The notes below the pieces were generated by a model. It was given only the letters and a program-made list of their open reading frames with translations, had not been told where the DNA came from and did no database searches. A DNA stretch of 64,000 bases from DASUPK01 sp963819715 (GTDB taxonomy: Bacteria; Actinomycetota; Thermoleophilia; Solirubrobacterales; 70-9): the NCBI GenBank assembly GCA_963819715.1, contig CAWFXE010000001.1, positions 379,903 to 443,902 on the forward strand, written 5' to 3'. Made by a program: the position numbers and the translations under genes. Position 1 is the stretch's first letter. Every line of letters begins with the position of its first letter. Positions 53,659 to 62,486 of the stretch are shown one piece after another.

Positions 53659-54551
53659 TATTCGATTCCCAGGCGGTCGAGCAGGCCCTCGTCCTTGCGC
53701 CAGCGCTTGCGGACGCGGATCTGCAGATCGAGGAAGACGCGACCGCCGAGCTCCCGCTCCAGCTCGGTGCGAGCCGCGGTTCCAATCTCCTTGATCTTCT
53801 TGCCGCCCGAGCCGATCAGGATTCCCTTCTGGGACTCGGTCTCGGCCCAGACATGAGCCAGAACCTCGACCACCCCGTCTTCGCGGTAGGCGACATCCGA
53901 GACCTGAACCTCCACGGCGTGTGGGAGCTCGTCACGGGTGCGGCGGAGCACCTGCTCGCGGATCAGCTCGGCGAGCAGCACCTCGCTGGGGAGATCCGAC
54001 CGCTGCTCCGGCGGGAACAGGAAGGGGCTCTCGGGCAGCAGCTCGATGAGCTTCGAGATCAACGGCTCCAGGCCGTGACCCTTCCTGGCGCTGACGGGGA
54101 AGATCTCGTCGACGCCGCCGATCTCGCCGACCGCCGAGAGCACTGCCGCGGTCTGGGCGTTGTTGAGGCGGTCCACCTTGTTGACGGCGCAGACAACCGG
54201 GGTGTCGATGCTCGACTGAAGAAGCGCCTTGGAGATGAAGCGGTCACCGGGACCGACTCCCTGCTCGGCGTTGACCACGAAGAGCACCGCATCGGAATCG
54301 GCGATCTCGCGTTCCACCCGCCGCTGCATTCGCTCAGTGAGCGCGTCGCGGGGACGCTGGACTCCCGGGAGGTCGGTCATCACGAGCTGCCAGTCGGCGG
54401 CGAGATCCGTCGCGACGCCGCGGATCGCGCGCCGGGTGGTCTGCGGACGCTCGGAGACGATCGCCACGTGGGCGCCGACGATCGCGTTGACCAGGGTCGA
54501 CTTGCCGACGTTCGGGCGGCCAGCGAGCCCGACGAAGCCCGCCCTACTCAC
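53658..54551 (-). CDS. era: GTPase Era
   Basis: Era is a GTPase that binds 16S rRNA and helps 30S maturation. The 297-residue protein has G1 GRPNVGKSTLVNA, G3 DLPGVQRP, G4 NKVDRLNN and a C-terminal KH domain with AETESQKGILIGSGGKKIKEIGTAAR. It overlaps ybeY upstream (4 bases), the usual order. It ends before two hairpins and the histidine/tryptophan genes. Confidence 0.96.
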   Translation of the reverse strand: MSRAGFVGLAGRPNVGKSTLVNAIVGAHVAIVSERPQTTRRAIRGVATDLAADWQLVMTDLPGVQRPRDALTERMQRRVEREIADSDAVLFVVNAEQGVGPGDRFISKALLQSSIDTPVVCAVNKVDRLNNAQTAAVLSAVGEIGGVDEIFPVSARKGHGLEPLISKLIELLPESPFLFPPEQRSDLPSEVLLAELIREQVLRRTRDELPHAVEVQVSDVAYREDGVVEVLAHVWAETESQKGILIGSGGKKIKEIGTAARTELERELGGRVFLDLQIRVRKRWRKDEGLLDRLGIE

Positions 54552-54961
54552 AACGAGGCCATGATCTTGGCCTGCAGCTCGAGCATCTCCCCCTGGTCCG
54601 ACTCGTGGTCGAAACCGCAGAGGTGAAGGGTGCCGTGAATCGCGGCCTCCGTCACGTCGGTCGCCTGCTCGGGGCAGATGAAGACGTCGCCGAGCTCTCG
54701 GGGACCCGTATCGTGCGGTTGGTCGTCGATCGGGAAGGCGAGCACGTCCGTGGCCTCGTCCACGCCGCGCGCGGCGTAGTTCAGCGTCCGCATCCGCCCC
54801 TTCCCGACGATCTCCACTCCGAGATGACCATCGTCCACCCCCGCCGCGTGCAGGGCCGCCCCGACCGCGCGCCGCAGATCGCCCGGGACGTCCGAGAGAT
54901 CGATGTCAGCCGCCCCCGTCGGAGCCCGCGCGGCTCTCGGCCTCGCCGTAGGCGGCGACAA
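54548..54961 (-). CDS. ybeY: endoribonuclease YbeY
   Basis: YbeY is a metal-dependent RNase for 16S rRNA 3'-end processing and ribosome quality control. The 137-residue product has the zinc motif HGTLHLCGFDHESD, preceded by ATDVLAFPID and ELGDVFICPEQA. About 20 residues at the N-terminus precede the usual start. The start region overlaps the phoH 3' end by 56 bases, which is unusually long; a later start without an ATG/GTG/TTG is not available nearby. Confidence 0.92.
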   Translation of the reverse strand: MSPPTARPRAARAPTGAADIDLSDVPGDLRRAVGAALHAAGVDDGHLGVEIVGKGRMRTLNYAARGVDEATDVLAFPIDDQPHDTGPRELGDVFICPEQATDVTEAAIHGTLHLCGFDHESDQGEMLELQAKIMASL

Positions 54962-56948
54962 TCCGCTGCACGAGCTTGTGGCGGACCACGTCCTCGCCCC
55001 CGAAGTGGATGAAGTTGATGTCCTGAACCTGATCGAGGATGTTGCCGACCTCGATCAAGCCCGACCTCGAGCCTCGCTCGAGGTCGATCTGGGTGACGTC
55101 TCCGGTCACCACGACCTTCGAGCCAAAGCCGAGCCTCGTAAGGAACATCTTCATCTGTTCAGGACTGGTGTTCTGCGCCTCATCGAGAATCACGAACGAG
55201 TCGTTCAGCGTGTTGTGCGTGAGGAGGAAGTCATCCGTCGCGTAGAGCGCGTCCTGCGCAGCTACCTGGATACAAACCGTGTCCTCCTCCCCGGCGGGCT
55301 CGATCGCGTCAATGAAGCGCATGGGCCGGCCGCCGCCACTCTTCTCGTAGGTCTGACGCTTCCGCTCCAAGCGAAACGGCTCTACCCCCTCCGGCAAGCG
55401 GATGTCCAGGGTGTACGCGTCCGAGCGGTGGTAGACAGGCCGCCCGTGCACCAATCCGGGAGCCCGCCCCGCAGCTTCTCGGCAGCGCCAGTAGGCAACA
55501 CCCCCGAGTGAACGCACCAGGAAGAGCACGTCGTCACGGAGCCGCTCGGAACAGGTGCTGTATTGGATGCGACATGTCCGACCCTTTTGGGTCACTGGCC
55601 CACCGTCGGAATCCAGCAGACCCTGAAGGAGTGCAAGCCGAACCGTCGGTTCGTTGTAGAGGTAGTCGTCAGGGACGAACTTTGTGCTCGATGTAGCCCC
55701 TGCAAGCCCAACATCTCGGAGTGCGGCCGTCACGGGATTCGTGACAATCGTTCCTCCACGATGGCCGTGGACATGGCGCAACACGTAGTTGTAGGTGTCG
55801 CCTTTTCGGGTGACCTCGATGTCGTGCAAGGCACCCTCGAGTGCGAGAGCCAGCTCGTGATCATCTGTAGAGAAGCTCGGCGTGGTGCTCAACGTCAAGC
55901 AGCCATCGCCAAGCAGTAGACCGAGTGCGTACGGGTCCATCTGAATCTCGTACGGAGGAAACTCGACGGGGGCGCTCAGCAAGGGAAGCTCAAAGCGGCG
56001 CTGGTGCGCTCGACGAAGCTGACCCATCATCTCGCGCGTCTCAAGGACGCGGCCCGGCTTTCCGTCGCGCTTGTCTTCGGGAGAGCAGACGCGCCAGAGA
56101 TGATCACCACAGCAGAGCGTTGAGGCTCCGTCCTGAGTTCGCACCCGGAACACGTCCTTACGGCCCTGCGGGTACACGCCCAGCACCGGCGTCGGTCTGC
56201 CATTTGACCCAATTACGAGATCGCCAACACGCAGACGCCCGATGGCTTGGAATCCCTCCGGAGTGAGAACCGGACTCCAGATCGGCTGCGCCCTTCCCCT
56301 CATGAAGGCCAGCGGCGCGACCTCGATCGTGCCCCGCTCGAAGTAGGAGTTGACCCGCTCGGGGTCGAGCATGTCGTAGAGGGCGTCGAAGAGCGGCCGC
56401 AGGTAGGGATCGACCTTAGCCTGGATGTCACCTGGCAGGAAACCGAGCCGCTCGCCCGCCTCGACGGCCGGCCTGGTCAGGATGACTCGGCTGACGTCTC
56501 CGCGGGAGAGTGCCGCGGCGGCCATCGCCACGGCGAGGAAGGTCTTACCGGTGCCTGCGGGACCGATGCCGAAGGTGATCGTGTGGCGCCGGATCGAGTC
56601 GACGTACTGCTTCTGGTTCACGGTCTTCGGGGCAATCCGCGTGTTTCGGTGCTGCCAGACGACGTCCTCGAGGATCTCGGCCGGGCTCTCGTGCTTGTCG
56701 AGGGCGCCGGTGACGGCCTCGATCGTGCCGGGGGCGATCTCGTGGCCCTGCTCGATCAGGTCGACGAGCTCACCGACGACGGTCTCCGCTGTCTGGACCT
56801 CGGTGGCGTTGCCGTCCAGGGTGAGGACGTTGCCTCGCAGGTAGAGGTCGACGTCGAGGTGGCCCTCGAGCGCCCTGAGGACCGCGTCCTCGGAGCCCGC
56901 GAGCTCCGCGGCGACGGTGTTGTCGATCTCCAGCTGCCTACGCGCCAA
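54906..56948 (-). CDS. phoH: PhoH-like ATPase containing an intein
   Basis: This is a PhoH/PhoL-type ATPase, linked to RNA metabolism together with YbeY. Residues 1-219 and 580-680 form the host protein: Walker A GPAGTGKT (129-136), TRPAVEAGE, PLAFMRGR up to 219, and after the intein TLNDSFVILDEAQN (Walker B) and TGDVTQIDL. Residues 220-579 are an in-frame intein. Spliced, the protein is 320 residues, the family's usual length. It is followed by ybeY and era, the classic order. Confidence 0.95.
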   Translation of the reverse strand: MARRQLEIDNTVAAELAGSEDAVLRALEGHLDVDLYLRGNVLTLDGNATEVQTAETVVGELVDLIEQGHEIAPGTIEAVTGALDKHESPAEILEDVVWQHRNTRIAPKTVNQKQYVDSIRRHTITFGIGPAGTGKTFLAVAMAAAALSRGDVSRVILTRPAVEAGERLGFLPGDIQAKVDPYLRPLFDALYDMLDPERVNSYFERGTIEVAPLAFMRGRAQPIWSPVLTPEGFQAIGRLRVGDLVIGSNGRPTPVLGVYPQGRKDVFRVRTQDGASTLCCGDHLWRVCSPEDKRDGKPGRVLETREMMGQLRRAHQRRFELPLLSAPVEFPPYEIQMDPYALGLLLGDGCLTLSTTPSFSTDDHELALALEGALHDIEVTRKGDTYNYVLRHVHGHRGGTIVTNPVTAALRDVGLAGATSSTKFVPDDYLYNEPTVRLALLQGLLDSDGGPVTQKGRTCRIQYSTCSERLRDDVLFLVRSLGGVAYWRCREAAGRAPGLVHGRPVYHRSDAYTLDIRLPEGVEPFRLERKRQTYEKSGGGRPMRFIDAIEPAGEEDTVCIQVAAQDALYATDDFLLTHNTLNDSFVILDEAQNTSPEQMKMFLTRLGFGSKVVVTGDVTQIDLERGSRSGLIEVGNILDQVQDINFIHFGGEDVVRHKLVQRIVAAYGEAESRAGSDGGG
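55212..56291 (-). mobile_element. class 3-type intein with LAGLIDADG homing endonuclease in phoH
   Basis: This 360-residue intein splits MRGR/TLND of PhoH. The first residue is Ala (AQPIWSPVLTPEGFQAIGRLRVGDLVIG), so a class 1 start is ruled out. The last residues are LLTHN, followed by Thr+1. Trp66 of the intein lies two residues after the block B His (GDHLW), Cys340 lies in block F (DTVCIQV), and Thr358 precedes the last His-Asn. This Trp/Cys/Thr set with Ala1 is the mark of class 3 inteins. Two LAGLIDADG-like helices, YALGLLLGDG (Asp129) and LLQGLLDSDGG (Asp229), with Glu/Asp catalytic positions, indicate a homing endonuclease. The DNA is visibly poorer in GC than its surroundings. Confidence 0.9.
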
Positions 56949-57369
56949 GCTTCTCGCGCACCGCCTGGCTGACGCGCTTGCCGTCGGCTCTTCCGCCGAC
57001 CTTGGGCATCAGCACCTTCATCACGCCCCCCATGTCCTTCGGCTCGCTCGCGCCGGACTCCTCCACCGCGCTCGCGACGAGCTCCGTGAGCTCCCCGTCG
57101 GAGAGCTGCTCCGGCAGATAGCCCTCGATCAGCTTCGCCTCGGCCTCCTCGGTCGCCGCCTGCTCGGCGCGGTCGCCCTCCATCAAGGCCTCCGCGGCAT
57201 CCAGTCGCCGCTTGCGCTCGCGCTGCAGGGCCGCAACCTCGTCTCCCTTGCCCTCCTTCTCCTCGGCCTGGAGTGCGTTGACGAGCATGCGCAGCTGGCC
57301 GACGCGCTCCTTCTCGCCGGCCTTCATCGCGGTCTTCACGTCCTCCTGTACCTGCTCGAGAATGCTCAT
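56938..57369 (-). CDS. yqeY: GatB/YqeY domain protein
   Basis: This 143-residue protein matches the YqeY family, related to the tail domain of GatB. It begins with EQVQEDVKTAMKAGEKERVGQLRMLVNALQ and ends MGGVMKVLMPKVGGRADGKRVSQAVREKL. A role in tRNA-dependent amidation or in tRNA binding is suggested for the domain, but not shown for stand-alone copies. The gene overlaps phoH by 11 bases and follows the DUF1232 gene directly. Confidence 0.88.
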   Translation of the reverse strand: MSILEQVQEDVKTAMKAGEKERVGQLRMLVNALQAEEKEGKGDEVAALQRERKRRLDAAEALMEGDRAEQAATEEAEAKLIEGYLPEQLSDGELTELVASAVEESGASEPKDMGGVMKVLMPKVGGRADGKRVSQAVREKLGA

Positions 57370-57372
57370 CGC

Positions 57373-57831
57373 CTAAAGCGTAGTCGGCGGGGATGCGGCG
57401 CCGCCATTGCTCTCCAGGCCGGCGGCGCGCAGGACGAGCGTGAGCGAGGCCTCGGGGCCGGGCCAGGCCTGACGAACGATCTCGGTGCCCCCACCGTGGA
57501 CGACGAGGCGGAGGGCCAGCCCGAGAAGCACGGCGTCGTCGAGCTGGCCGATCCCCGGCAGGAAGTCCGGTACCAGGTCAATCGGCAGTGCGAGGTAGCC
57601 CAGGACCAGGAAGAGGAAGGCCCGGCGCGGTCGAGAGATCCTGCCGTCCCGCGCTAGCCGGGAGACCAGCACGAGGCAATCGGGGATGAATCCCGCCAGC
57701 GCCCGGGCGTCCTCACGGCGGCCGGCTGAGATCAGGGAGGCGACGGCGACGAGGTACAGGGCCACAGCCAGCATCAGCAGGCCCCAGGGGACAAACGGTA
57801 TTTCCTCAACCGAGACGGCCGTGAGGCTCAC
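57373..57831 (-). CDS. DUF1232/YkvA family membrane protein
   Basis: This 152-residue protein contains the YkvA signature LGYLALPIDLVPDFLPGIGQLDDAVLL, in which Asp and Pro repeat around two helices. An N-terminal membrane helix (VPWGLLMLAVALYLVAVASL) precedes it. The function is unknown. GTG 57831 overlaps the murI stop (GTGA), so the two are translationally coupled. An earlier in-frame codon exists but would lie inside murI. Confidence 0.75.
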   Translation of the reverse strand: MSLTAVSVEEIPFVPWGLLMLAVALYLVAVASLISAGRREDARALAGFIPDCLVLVSRLARDGRISRPRRAFLFLVLGYLALPIDLVPDFLPGIGQLDDAVLLGLALRLVVHGGGTEIVRQAWPGPEASLTLVLRAAGLESNGGAASPPTTL

Positions 57832-58652
57832 GGCAGCTCGACCAGCTCGACGTCGCCGAGCGGCATCTGCAGGAAGCGGGTTCCGAGCTCGCGGAAGGAC
57901 TCGGGATCGCCCGTGCACATGAACCGGTAGGTCCCCTCCTCATGGCCGGTCTTCTCGAGGTGCAACGCCTCCAAGGCACGCTGGGCGGTCGCGGCGATCG
58001 CGTGTCCCGCCGTCACCAGCCGCACATCCCGCCCCAGCACCCGCTGGAGCATCGGAGCGACGAGCGGGTAGTGGGTGCAGCCCAGAATGACCGTGTCCAC
58101 CTCCGCCTTCTTCAGTGGCGCGCAGTAGGAACGCACCATTTCGACCACGCTCTCCGAGAAGGGAAAGCCGCGCTGGATCACCGCGGCCAGGTCGGGTGCC
58201 TCGACCTCCGTGATGGTCAGGGCGTGGTGCTGGCTCGAGAGGGCCCGCAGATACGAGCCACTCCGGACGGTCGCGGGCGTCGCCAGCACGCCGACGTTGC
58301 CCGACTGGGTGAGCGCCGCCGCGATCTCCGCCTCGGGCTCGATCACGGCCGTCACCTGCACCCCGGCCTCGGCCGCAATCTCTTTCGCCGTCTCGTGGCC
58401 CGCGGACGCGGCGGAGTTGCAGGCGATCACCAGCAGCTTTGCGCCGCGCTTCAGCAGGAAGCGGGTGACCTGGGCGACGTGCTCGCGGAGCTCCGCTTCG
58501 GTCCGGGCACCGTAGGGAAAGCGCGCGTCGTCGCCGAGGTACACGTAGTCCTCCTCGGGCAGCGAAACGAGGCACTCATGGAGCACGGTGAGTCCGCCGA
58601 CTCCGGAATCGAAGACCGCGATGGGCAGATCGGAGCTGAGCTCGGGTGTCAT
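57828..58652 (-). CDS. murI: glutamate racemase
   Basis: MurI makes D-glutamate for peptidoglycan. The 274-residue enzyme starts IAVFDSGVGGLTVLHECL with the first Asp-Ser pair, has the first catalytic Cys in IACNSAASAGHET and the second in ILGCTHYPLVAPM. Asp in the YLGDDARFPYG region is also conserved. Length is normal. Its start abuts the prmA stop. Confidence 0.95.
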   Translation of the reverse strand: MTPELSSDLPIAVFDSGVGGLTVLHECLVSLPEEDYVYLGDDARFPYGARTEAELREHVAQVTRFLLKRGAKLLVIACNSAASAGHETAKEIAAEAGVQVTAVIEPEAEIAAALTQSGNVGVLATPATVRSGSYLRALSSQHHALTITEVEAPDLAAVIQRGFPFSESVVEMVRSYCAPLKKAEVDTVILGCTHYPLVAPMLQRVLGRDVRLVTAGHAIAATAQRALEALHLEKTGHEEGTYRFMCTGDPESFRELGTRFLQMPLGDVELVELP

Positions 58653-59488
58653 CAGGTACCGGCGGCGTCGCGTCGCATCAGCAGGGCTCCCCAGCCGTTC
58701 TCGATCCGCCGCTCGGACTCGGCCAACCCAGTCGGAGCAAAGGCCGCGACGACTTCGTCCACCTCGCTCTCCAGCATCCCGGAGCAGACCAGCGTGTCCG
58801 GCGCCTCGCCGGACACGGCGAGATGCCCGGCGCAGTCTCTGAGCAGGTTGCCCGTCAGGTTCGCGACGACGCTCGGAGCGACGGGTGGCGGGCCCTCACG
58901 CACGTCAATCCGCTCGATGGACATCTCCACGCCGTTGGCCTCGGCGTTCGCCCGCGCGGTCTCGAGCGACGCCGGCTCACGGTCGCAGCCCGTGACCGGG
59001 GACCAACCGAGCTTGGCAGCCGCAATACCGAGAACGCCGCTGCCCGTGCCCCAGTCCGCGATCGCGCCCGAGGCCTCTCCGGCCTCCTCCAGCGCCAGCA
59101 ACAGCGCGAGGGAGAGCCGGGTCGTGGGATGGCCGCCGGTGCCGAAGGCTCGGCCGGGGTCGACGACGACATCGATCAGACCCTCCTTCGGATCCCACCA
59201 GGAGGGACGCACTCCGATTCGCCCGGAGACCTCGATCGGGCGATGGAAATCCGCCCAGCGGTCGGCCCAGTCGTCCGGGACGGAGGTGGTCGTGACGTCC
59301 ACGAGGCTGCCGCCCGCGGCGGCCTGGATCTCGCCCAAGTCGGGGACCTCGCCCGGCGGGCCGTAGATCGCGTACTCGACCCAGCCCTGGCCCCGCTCCT
59401 CCTCGAGCCCGTTCGGCGCCAGCTCGAGCAGGTTCGCCATCACCGCCTCCGCGTACTCCGGAGCGCAGCGAACCGCGAGGCGGATCAT
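58652..59488 (-). CDS. prmA: ribosomal protein L11 methyltransferase
   Basis: PrmA methylates ribosomal protein L11. The 278-residue enzyme has the family stretch GRAFGTGGHPTTRLSLALL and the SAM loop ADWGTGSGVLGIAAAKLG, then VANLTGNLLRDCAGHL near the active site (the usual Asn-Ile-Leu is Leu-Thr-Gly here). An N-terminal substrate domain of about 90 residues is present. The ATG at 59488 overlaps the dnaJ stop by four bases; hrcA-dnaJ-prmA is a common order. Confidence 0.9.
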   Translation of the reverse strand: MIRLAVRCAPEYAEAVMANLLELAPNGLEEERGQGWVEYAIYGPPGEVPDLGEIQAAAGGSLVDVTTTSVPDDWADRWADFHRPIEVSGRIGVRPSWWDPKEGLIDVVVDPGRAFGTGGHPTTRLSLALLLALEEAGEASGAIADWGTGSGVLGIAAAKLGWSPVTGCDREPASLETARANAEANGVEMSIERIDVREGPPPVAPSVVANLTGNLLRDCAGHLAVSGEAPDTLVCSGMLESEVDEVVAAFAPTGLAESERRIENGWGALLMRRDAAGT

Positions 59489-60558
59489 TGCCGCTGAGAC
59501 GCCTGTTGCTTCGAGAGCGACTCCGCCAGCCGCTCCGCGGCCTCTCGCTGCTCGTCGTCGAGGTCTGTGGGCACCACGAGCTCGAAGACCACGTGCTCGG
59601 CGCCGCGCTTCCCGCCGCGGAGCGGCGGCAGGCCGCGGCCGCTGAGCACGGTCGTCTCGCCGTGCTGGGTCCCAGCCGGCACTTCGACCGGAACCTCGCC
59701 GTCGAGCGTCGGGACGAAGACCTCGCCGCCGACGATGGCGGTGGTCACCGGGACCTCGGCCCGGGCGATGAGCTCGGTTCCCTGGCGCGCGAACCGCTCG
59801 TCGGTCTCCACGCGGATCTCCACATACAGGTCGCCCTGGCGGGCACCCGCCTCCCCCGCGTGCCCAGCGCCGGCGATCCGCACGCGCTGGCCGTCCTCGA
59901 TGCCGGCGGGGATGTCGACCTCCCAGGTCCGGGTCTCGGCGATCCGGCCCGCGCCATCGCAGCGCTCGCACGGCGTCTCCGGAATTCGCCCGTCGCCGCC
60001 GCAGCGGTCGCAGGGCATGGCCCGCACGACCTGGCCGAAGATGCTCTGGCTCACCTGGCGCAGCTGGCCGGTGCCCTCGCACTTGGGGCAGGCCTCGATC
60101 GGCGTCCCCGGCTCGGCGCCGTTGCCGCGGCAGCGCTCGCAGACGACCACCGTCTCGAAGGAGATCTCCCGGGTCTGATGCTCGAGGACGTCCTCGAGCG
60201 AGATCTCGACCACGGCGCCGATGTCGGCCCCCGCCGCGGGCCCGCCGCCGCCGAACGGGTCGCCACCCCCGAAGAGGGAGTCGAAGATGTCCTGGATGCT
60301 GCCGAAGCCCCCGGCCGGGTCGAAGCCGTGCGAGCGCAGCCCCTCGTGGCCGAAGCGGTCGTAGGTCCGACGACGCTCGGCGTCGGAGAGGACCTCGTAG
60401 GCCTCCGCGGCCTCCTTGAACTTCTCCTCCGCCTCAGGGTCGTGGGCGTTCACGTCCGGATGCAGCTCGCGCGCGAGCTTCCGGAACGCCTTCTTGATCT
60501 CGCCATCGGAGGCGCTCCGCTCGACGCCCAGCACCTGGTAGTAGTCGCGCTTGGCCAT
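59485..60558 (-). CDS. dnaJ: chaperone DnaJ
   Basis: DnaJ delivers substrates to DnaK. The 357-residue protein has a J domain with the HPD motif (ELHPDVN), a short Gly-Phe region with FDSLFGGGDPFGGGG, and four zinc repeats: CERCRGNG, CPKCEGTG, CDRCGGDG and CERCDGAG. Then come two peptide-binding beta domains. It follows hrcA by eight bases, so the heat-shock repressor and the chaperone are cotranscribed. Confidence 0.96.
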   Translation of the reverse strand: MAKRDYYQVLGVERSASDGEIKKAFRKLARELHPDVNAHDPEAEEKFKEAAEAYEVLSDAERRRTYDRFGHEGLRSHGFDPAGGFGSIQDIFDSLFGGGDPFGGGGPAAGADIGAVVEISLEDVLEHQTREISFETVVVCERCRGNGAEPGTPIEACPKCEGTGQLRQVSQSIFGQVVRAMPCDRCGGDGRIPETPCERCDGAGRIAETRTWEVDIPAGIEDGQRVRIAGAGHAGEAGARQGDLYVEIRVETDERFARQGTELIARAEVPVTTAIVGGEVFVPTLDGEVPVEVPAGTQHGETTVLSGRGLPPLRGGKRGAEHVVFELVVPTDLDDEQREAAERLAESLSKQQASQRQ

Positions 60559-60566
60559 GGTGGCGA

Positions 60567-61595
60567 TTACTCGTCGTAGACCGTCTCGAAGAAGCGGGAG
60601 AGCTCGCCGGCGGCGCCCCTGACGTTTGCGATCGCCGTCGCGTAGTCCATCCGCAGCGGGCCGATGATCCCGACCGATCCGAGGTTGCGGTAGCCGAGGC
60701 CGTAGTTGGCGCCGACGACGCTCACCGAGCGCAGCTCGGGCGCCGGGTTCTCACCGCCGATCCAGACGAATACCGAGCGATGGTCGAGCGCGGTCCGCAG
60801 GGCACGCAGCACGTTCACCCGGTGCTCGAGTGCCCGCATCAGTTCGTCGGCGTGCGGCAGGTCGGCGAGGTGCTCCTCCGAGAGGAGCCGGGCGGTCCCG
60901 TCGATGTAGAGCGTGTCCTCGGCGGACTCATCGAGGTCCGTGAAGGCGCTCGAGATCTCCGCCAGGAAGCCGGTCTCCGCCGGACCCAGCTCCGGGTCCC
61001 GCATGCGATCCCCCGCCATCCGAGCGCCCAATCCGAGCCCGGCGAGTCGCTCGTTCAAATAGCTGCCCGCCCACTCGACCAGGCCGGTGTCGACCTCCTG
61101 GTGGAAGGTGAAGACGCGCTTGGTGACGCCGCCGTTCGACGCGATCACCATCACCATGACGACCTTCGGCTGCAGCAGCAGGACCTCGATCCGGTGAATG
61201 GTCGCGGTGTGCAGAGGCGGCGCGGTCACGAGGGCGACCAGATCGGTGATCTGCGAGAGCGTCGTCGTTGTCTCGCGGATCGCCACGTCGACCTCCCGCC
61301 TCATTCGGGAGATGCCGAGATCGTTCGAAGCCGGCTCCGGCAGGCTGTCCTGATGCCTCAGCAGCCTCTCGACGTAGAAGCGGTAGCCGGTGTCCGTCGG
61401 CACCCGCCCCGCGGAGGTATGCGGATGGGTGAGGAAGCCCTCCTCCTCGAGGCTGGCGAGCTCCGCGCGCACGGTGGAGGAGCTCCAGTCGATGTCAGGG
61501 CGATTCGCAAGCGCGCTCGATCCGACGGGGCGCCCGTCATCGACGTAGCGCTCGACCAGCAATCGCAGGATCTGGCTCTGCCGTCCGCTCAGCAC
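60567..61595 (-). CDS. hrcA: heat-inducible transcription repressor HrcA
   Basis: HrcA represses chaperone genes at CIRCE operators. The 342-residue protein has an N-terminal winged helix (QILRLLVERYVDDGRPVGSSALANRP, then WSSSTVRAELASLEEEGFLTHPHTSAGRVPTD) and the GAF-like C-terminus ending GAAGELSRFFETVYDE with SVGIIGPLRMDY. The start is GTG 61595. I see no CIRCE box upstream of it in this window; the operator may lie at groE elsewhere. Confidence 0.94.
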   Translation of the reverse strand: MLSGRQSQILRLLVERYVDDGRPVGSSALANRPDIDWSSSTVRAELASLEEEGFLTHPHTSAGRVPTDTGYRFYVERLLRHQDSLPEPASNDLGISRMRREVDVAIRETTTTLSQITDLVALVTAPPLHTATIHRIEVLLLQPKVVMVMVIASNGGVTKRVFTFHQEVDTGLVEWAGSYLNERLAGLGLGARMAGDRMRDPELGPAETGFLAEISSAFTDLDESAEDTLYIDGTARLLSEEHLADLPHADELMRALEHRVNVLRALRTALDHRSVFVWIGGENPAPELRSVSVVGANYGLGYRNLGSVGIIGPLRMDYATAIANVRGAAGELSRFFETVYDE

Positions 61596-61623
61596 AGAGC
61601 TGATGATAGGAACGCGGCGGGAG

Positions 61624-62019
61624 CTAGTCCGCGCTCAGCTCCGCCTGGGCGTTCCTGATCACCTGGTTGTCGCCCTGAGAGGCGACGGTGTCGATGACCA
61701 CGCGGCCATCGGAGACCTCCTTGACCGTGCCGCTCACGACCAGCTCCTGCTCGGGGAATCCCATGCCGCGGAACTGCACCGTGAGTCGCCTCAACGCCCG
61801 CGGATCGCCGTCTGCGAGCGCGGCGTTGCCGCGGGCGACCTGAGCCATCATCCAAAGCCCATGCAGGATGTTGCCGGGCAGCCCGACCGCCTTGGCGAAC
61901 TCCGGGTCGATGTGGATCGGGTTGAAGTCCCCCGAGGCACCGGCATACCGATGCGGGAGGTACTTGTCCGGCGTCACCTTCAGCTCCGGAATCGCGTCGC
62001 CCTCGTTCAGGTCCTTCAT
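61624..62019 (-). CDS. MaoC-like dehydratase, HadB type
   Basis: This 131-residue hot-dog protein has the hydratase-2 motif: YAGASGDFNPIHIDPEFAKAVGLPG with the catalytic Asp and His, then ILHGLWMMAQVAR. It is the catalytic half of a (3R)-hydroxyacyl-thioester dehydratase, as in mycobacterial HadB. The partner HadA-like subunit is encoded directly upstream with a 1-base gap. They probably dehydrate hydroxyacyl-ACP in fatty acid synthesis. Confidence 0.85.
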   Translation of the reverse strand: MKDLNEGDAIPELKVTPDKYLPHRYAGASGDFNPIHIDPEFAKAVGLPGNILHGLWMMAQVARGNAALADGDPRALRRLTVQFRGMGFPEQELVVSGTVKEVSDGRVVIDTVASQGDNQVIRNAQAELSAD

Positions 62020-62020
62020 C

Positions 62021-62461
62021 TCACACTCCCCTGACGATGTTGGTCCAGGTGCCCTTCACGACCTGCTTGCCCTCTTGGTTGGTCGAGATCGTCTCGAAGA
62101 CGTAGAACCCCTTGCCGTCCTTCTCGTAGATCTCCACGCAGGTGGCGGCGGTTTCGATGACGTCTCCGTCGCAGACCGGCTCGTCCCACTCGAACTCCTG
62201 GGAGCCGTGCAGCATCGTGGCCAGGTTGATCCCGACCGCCGGGTCGAGGATCGCGGGGCCCATCGCCCGCGCGCTGTAGACGACGCAGAACATGGGCGGC
62301 GCGACGAGGTCGCGATAGCCGGCGGACTTGGCCGCGTCGTGGTCGCGGTGAACGTCGCTTCCCGCCCCGATCGCGTCCGCGAACTCCCGGATCTTCTCCG
62401 CGCCGACCTCGTAGGTCGCGGCGGGCCACTGCTTTCCGATTGCGTCGGTGTTGACGGGCAT
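62021..62461 (-). CDS. MaoC N-terminal domain dehydratase, HadA type
   Basis: This 146-residue hot-dog protein resembles HadA/FAS1-like dehydratase subunits. It begins IGKQWPAATYEVGAEKIREFADAIG, has the linker YRDLVAPPMFCVVYSARA and LHGSQEFEWDEPVCDGDVIE, and ends VKGTWTNIVRG. Such subunits lack the catalytic Asp-His and set acyl-chain length. The adjacent HadB-like gene completes the dimer. ATG 62461 is divergent from a membrane protein gene. Confidence 0.8.
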   Translation of the reverse strand: MPVNTDAIGKQWPAATYEVGAEKIREFADAIGAGSDVHRDHDAAKSAGYRDLVAPPMFCVVYSARAMGPAILDPAVGINLATMLHGSQEFEWDEPVCDGDVIETAATCVEIYEKDGKGFYVFETISTNQEGKQVVKGTWTNIVRGV

Positions 62462-62486
62462 CGCGGCGCGCGATTCTATAGCTGAC

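Noticed and set aside
55639..55653. Perfect palindrome CGAACCG-T-CGGTTCG within the intein
   Set aside because: It is in coding sequence of the endonuclease region, has no LexA spacing, and one such palindrome in 64 kb is not improbable.
61596..61623. CIRCE operator before hrcA
   Set aside because: I looked for the TTAGCACTC-N9-GAGTGCTAA type inverted repeat upstream of hrcA and saw none.
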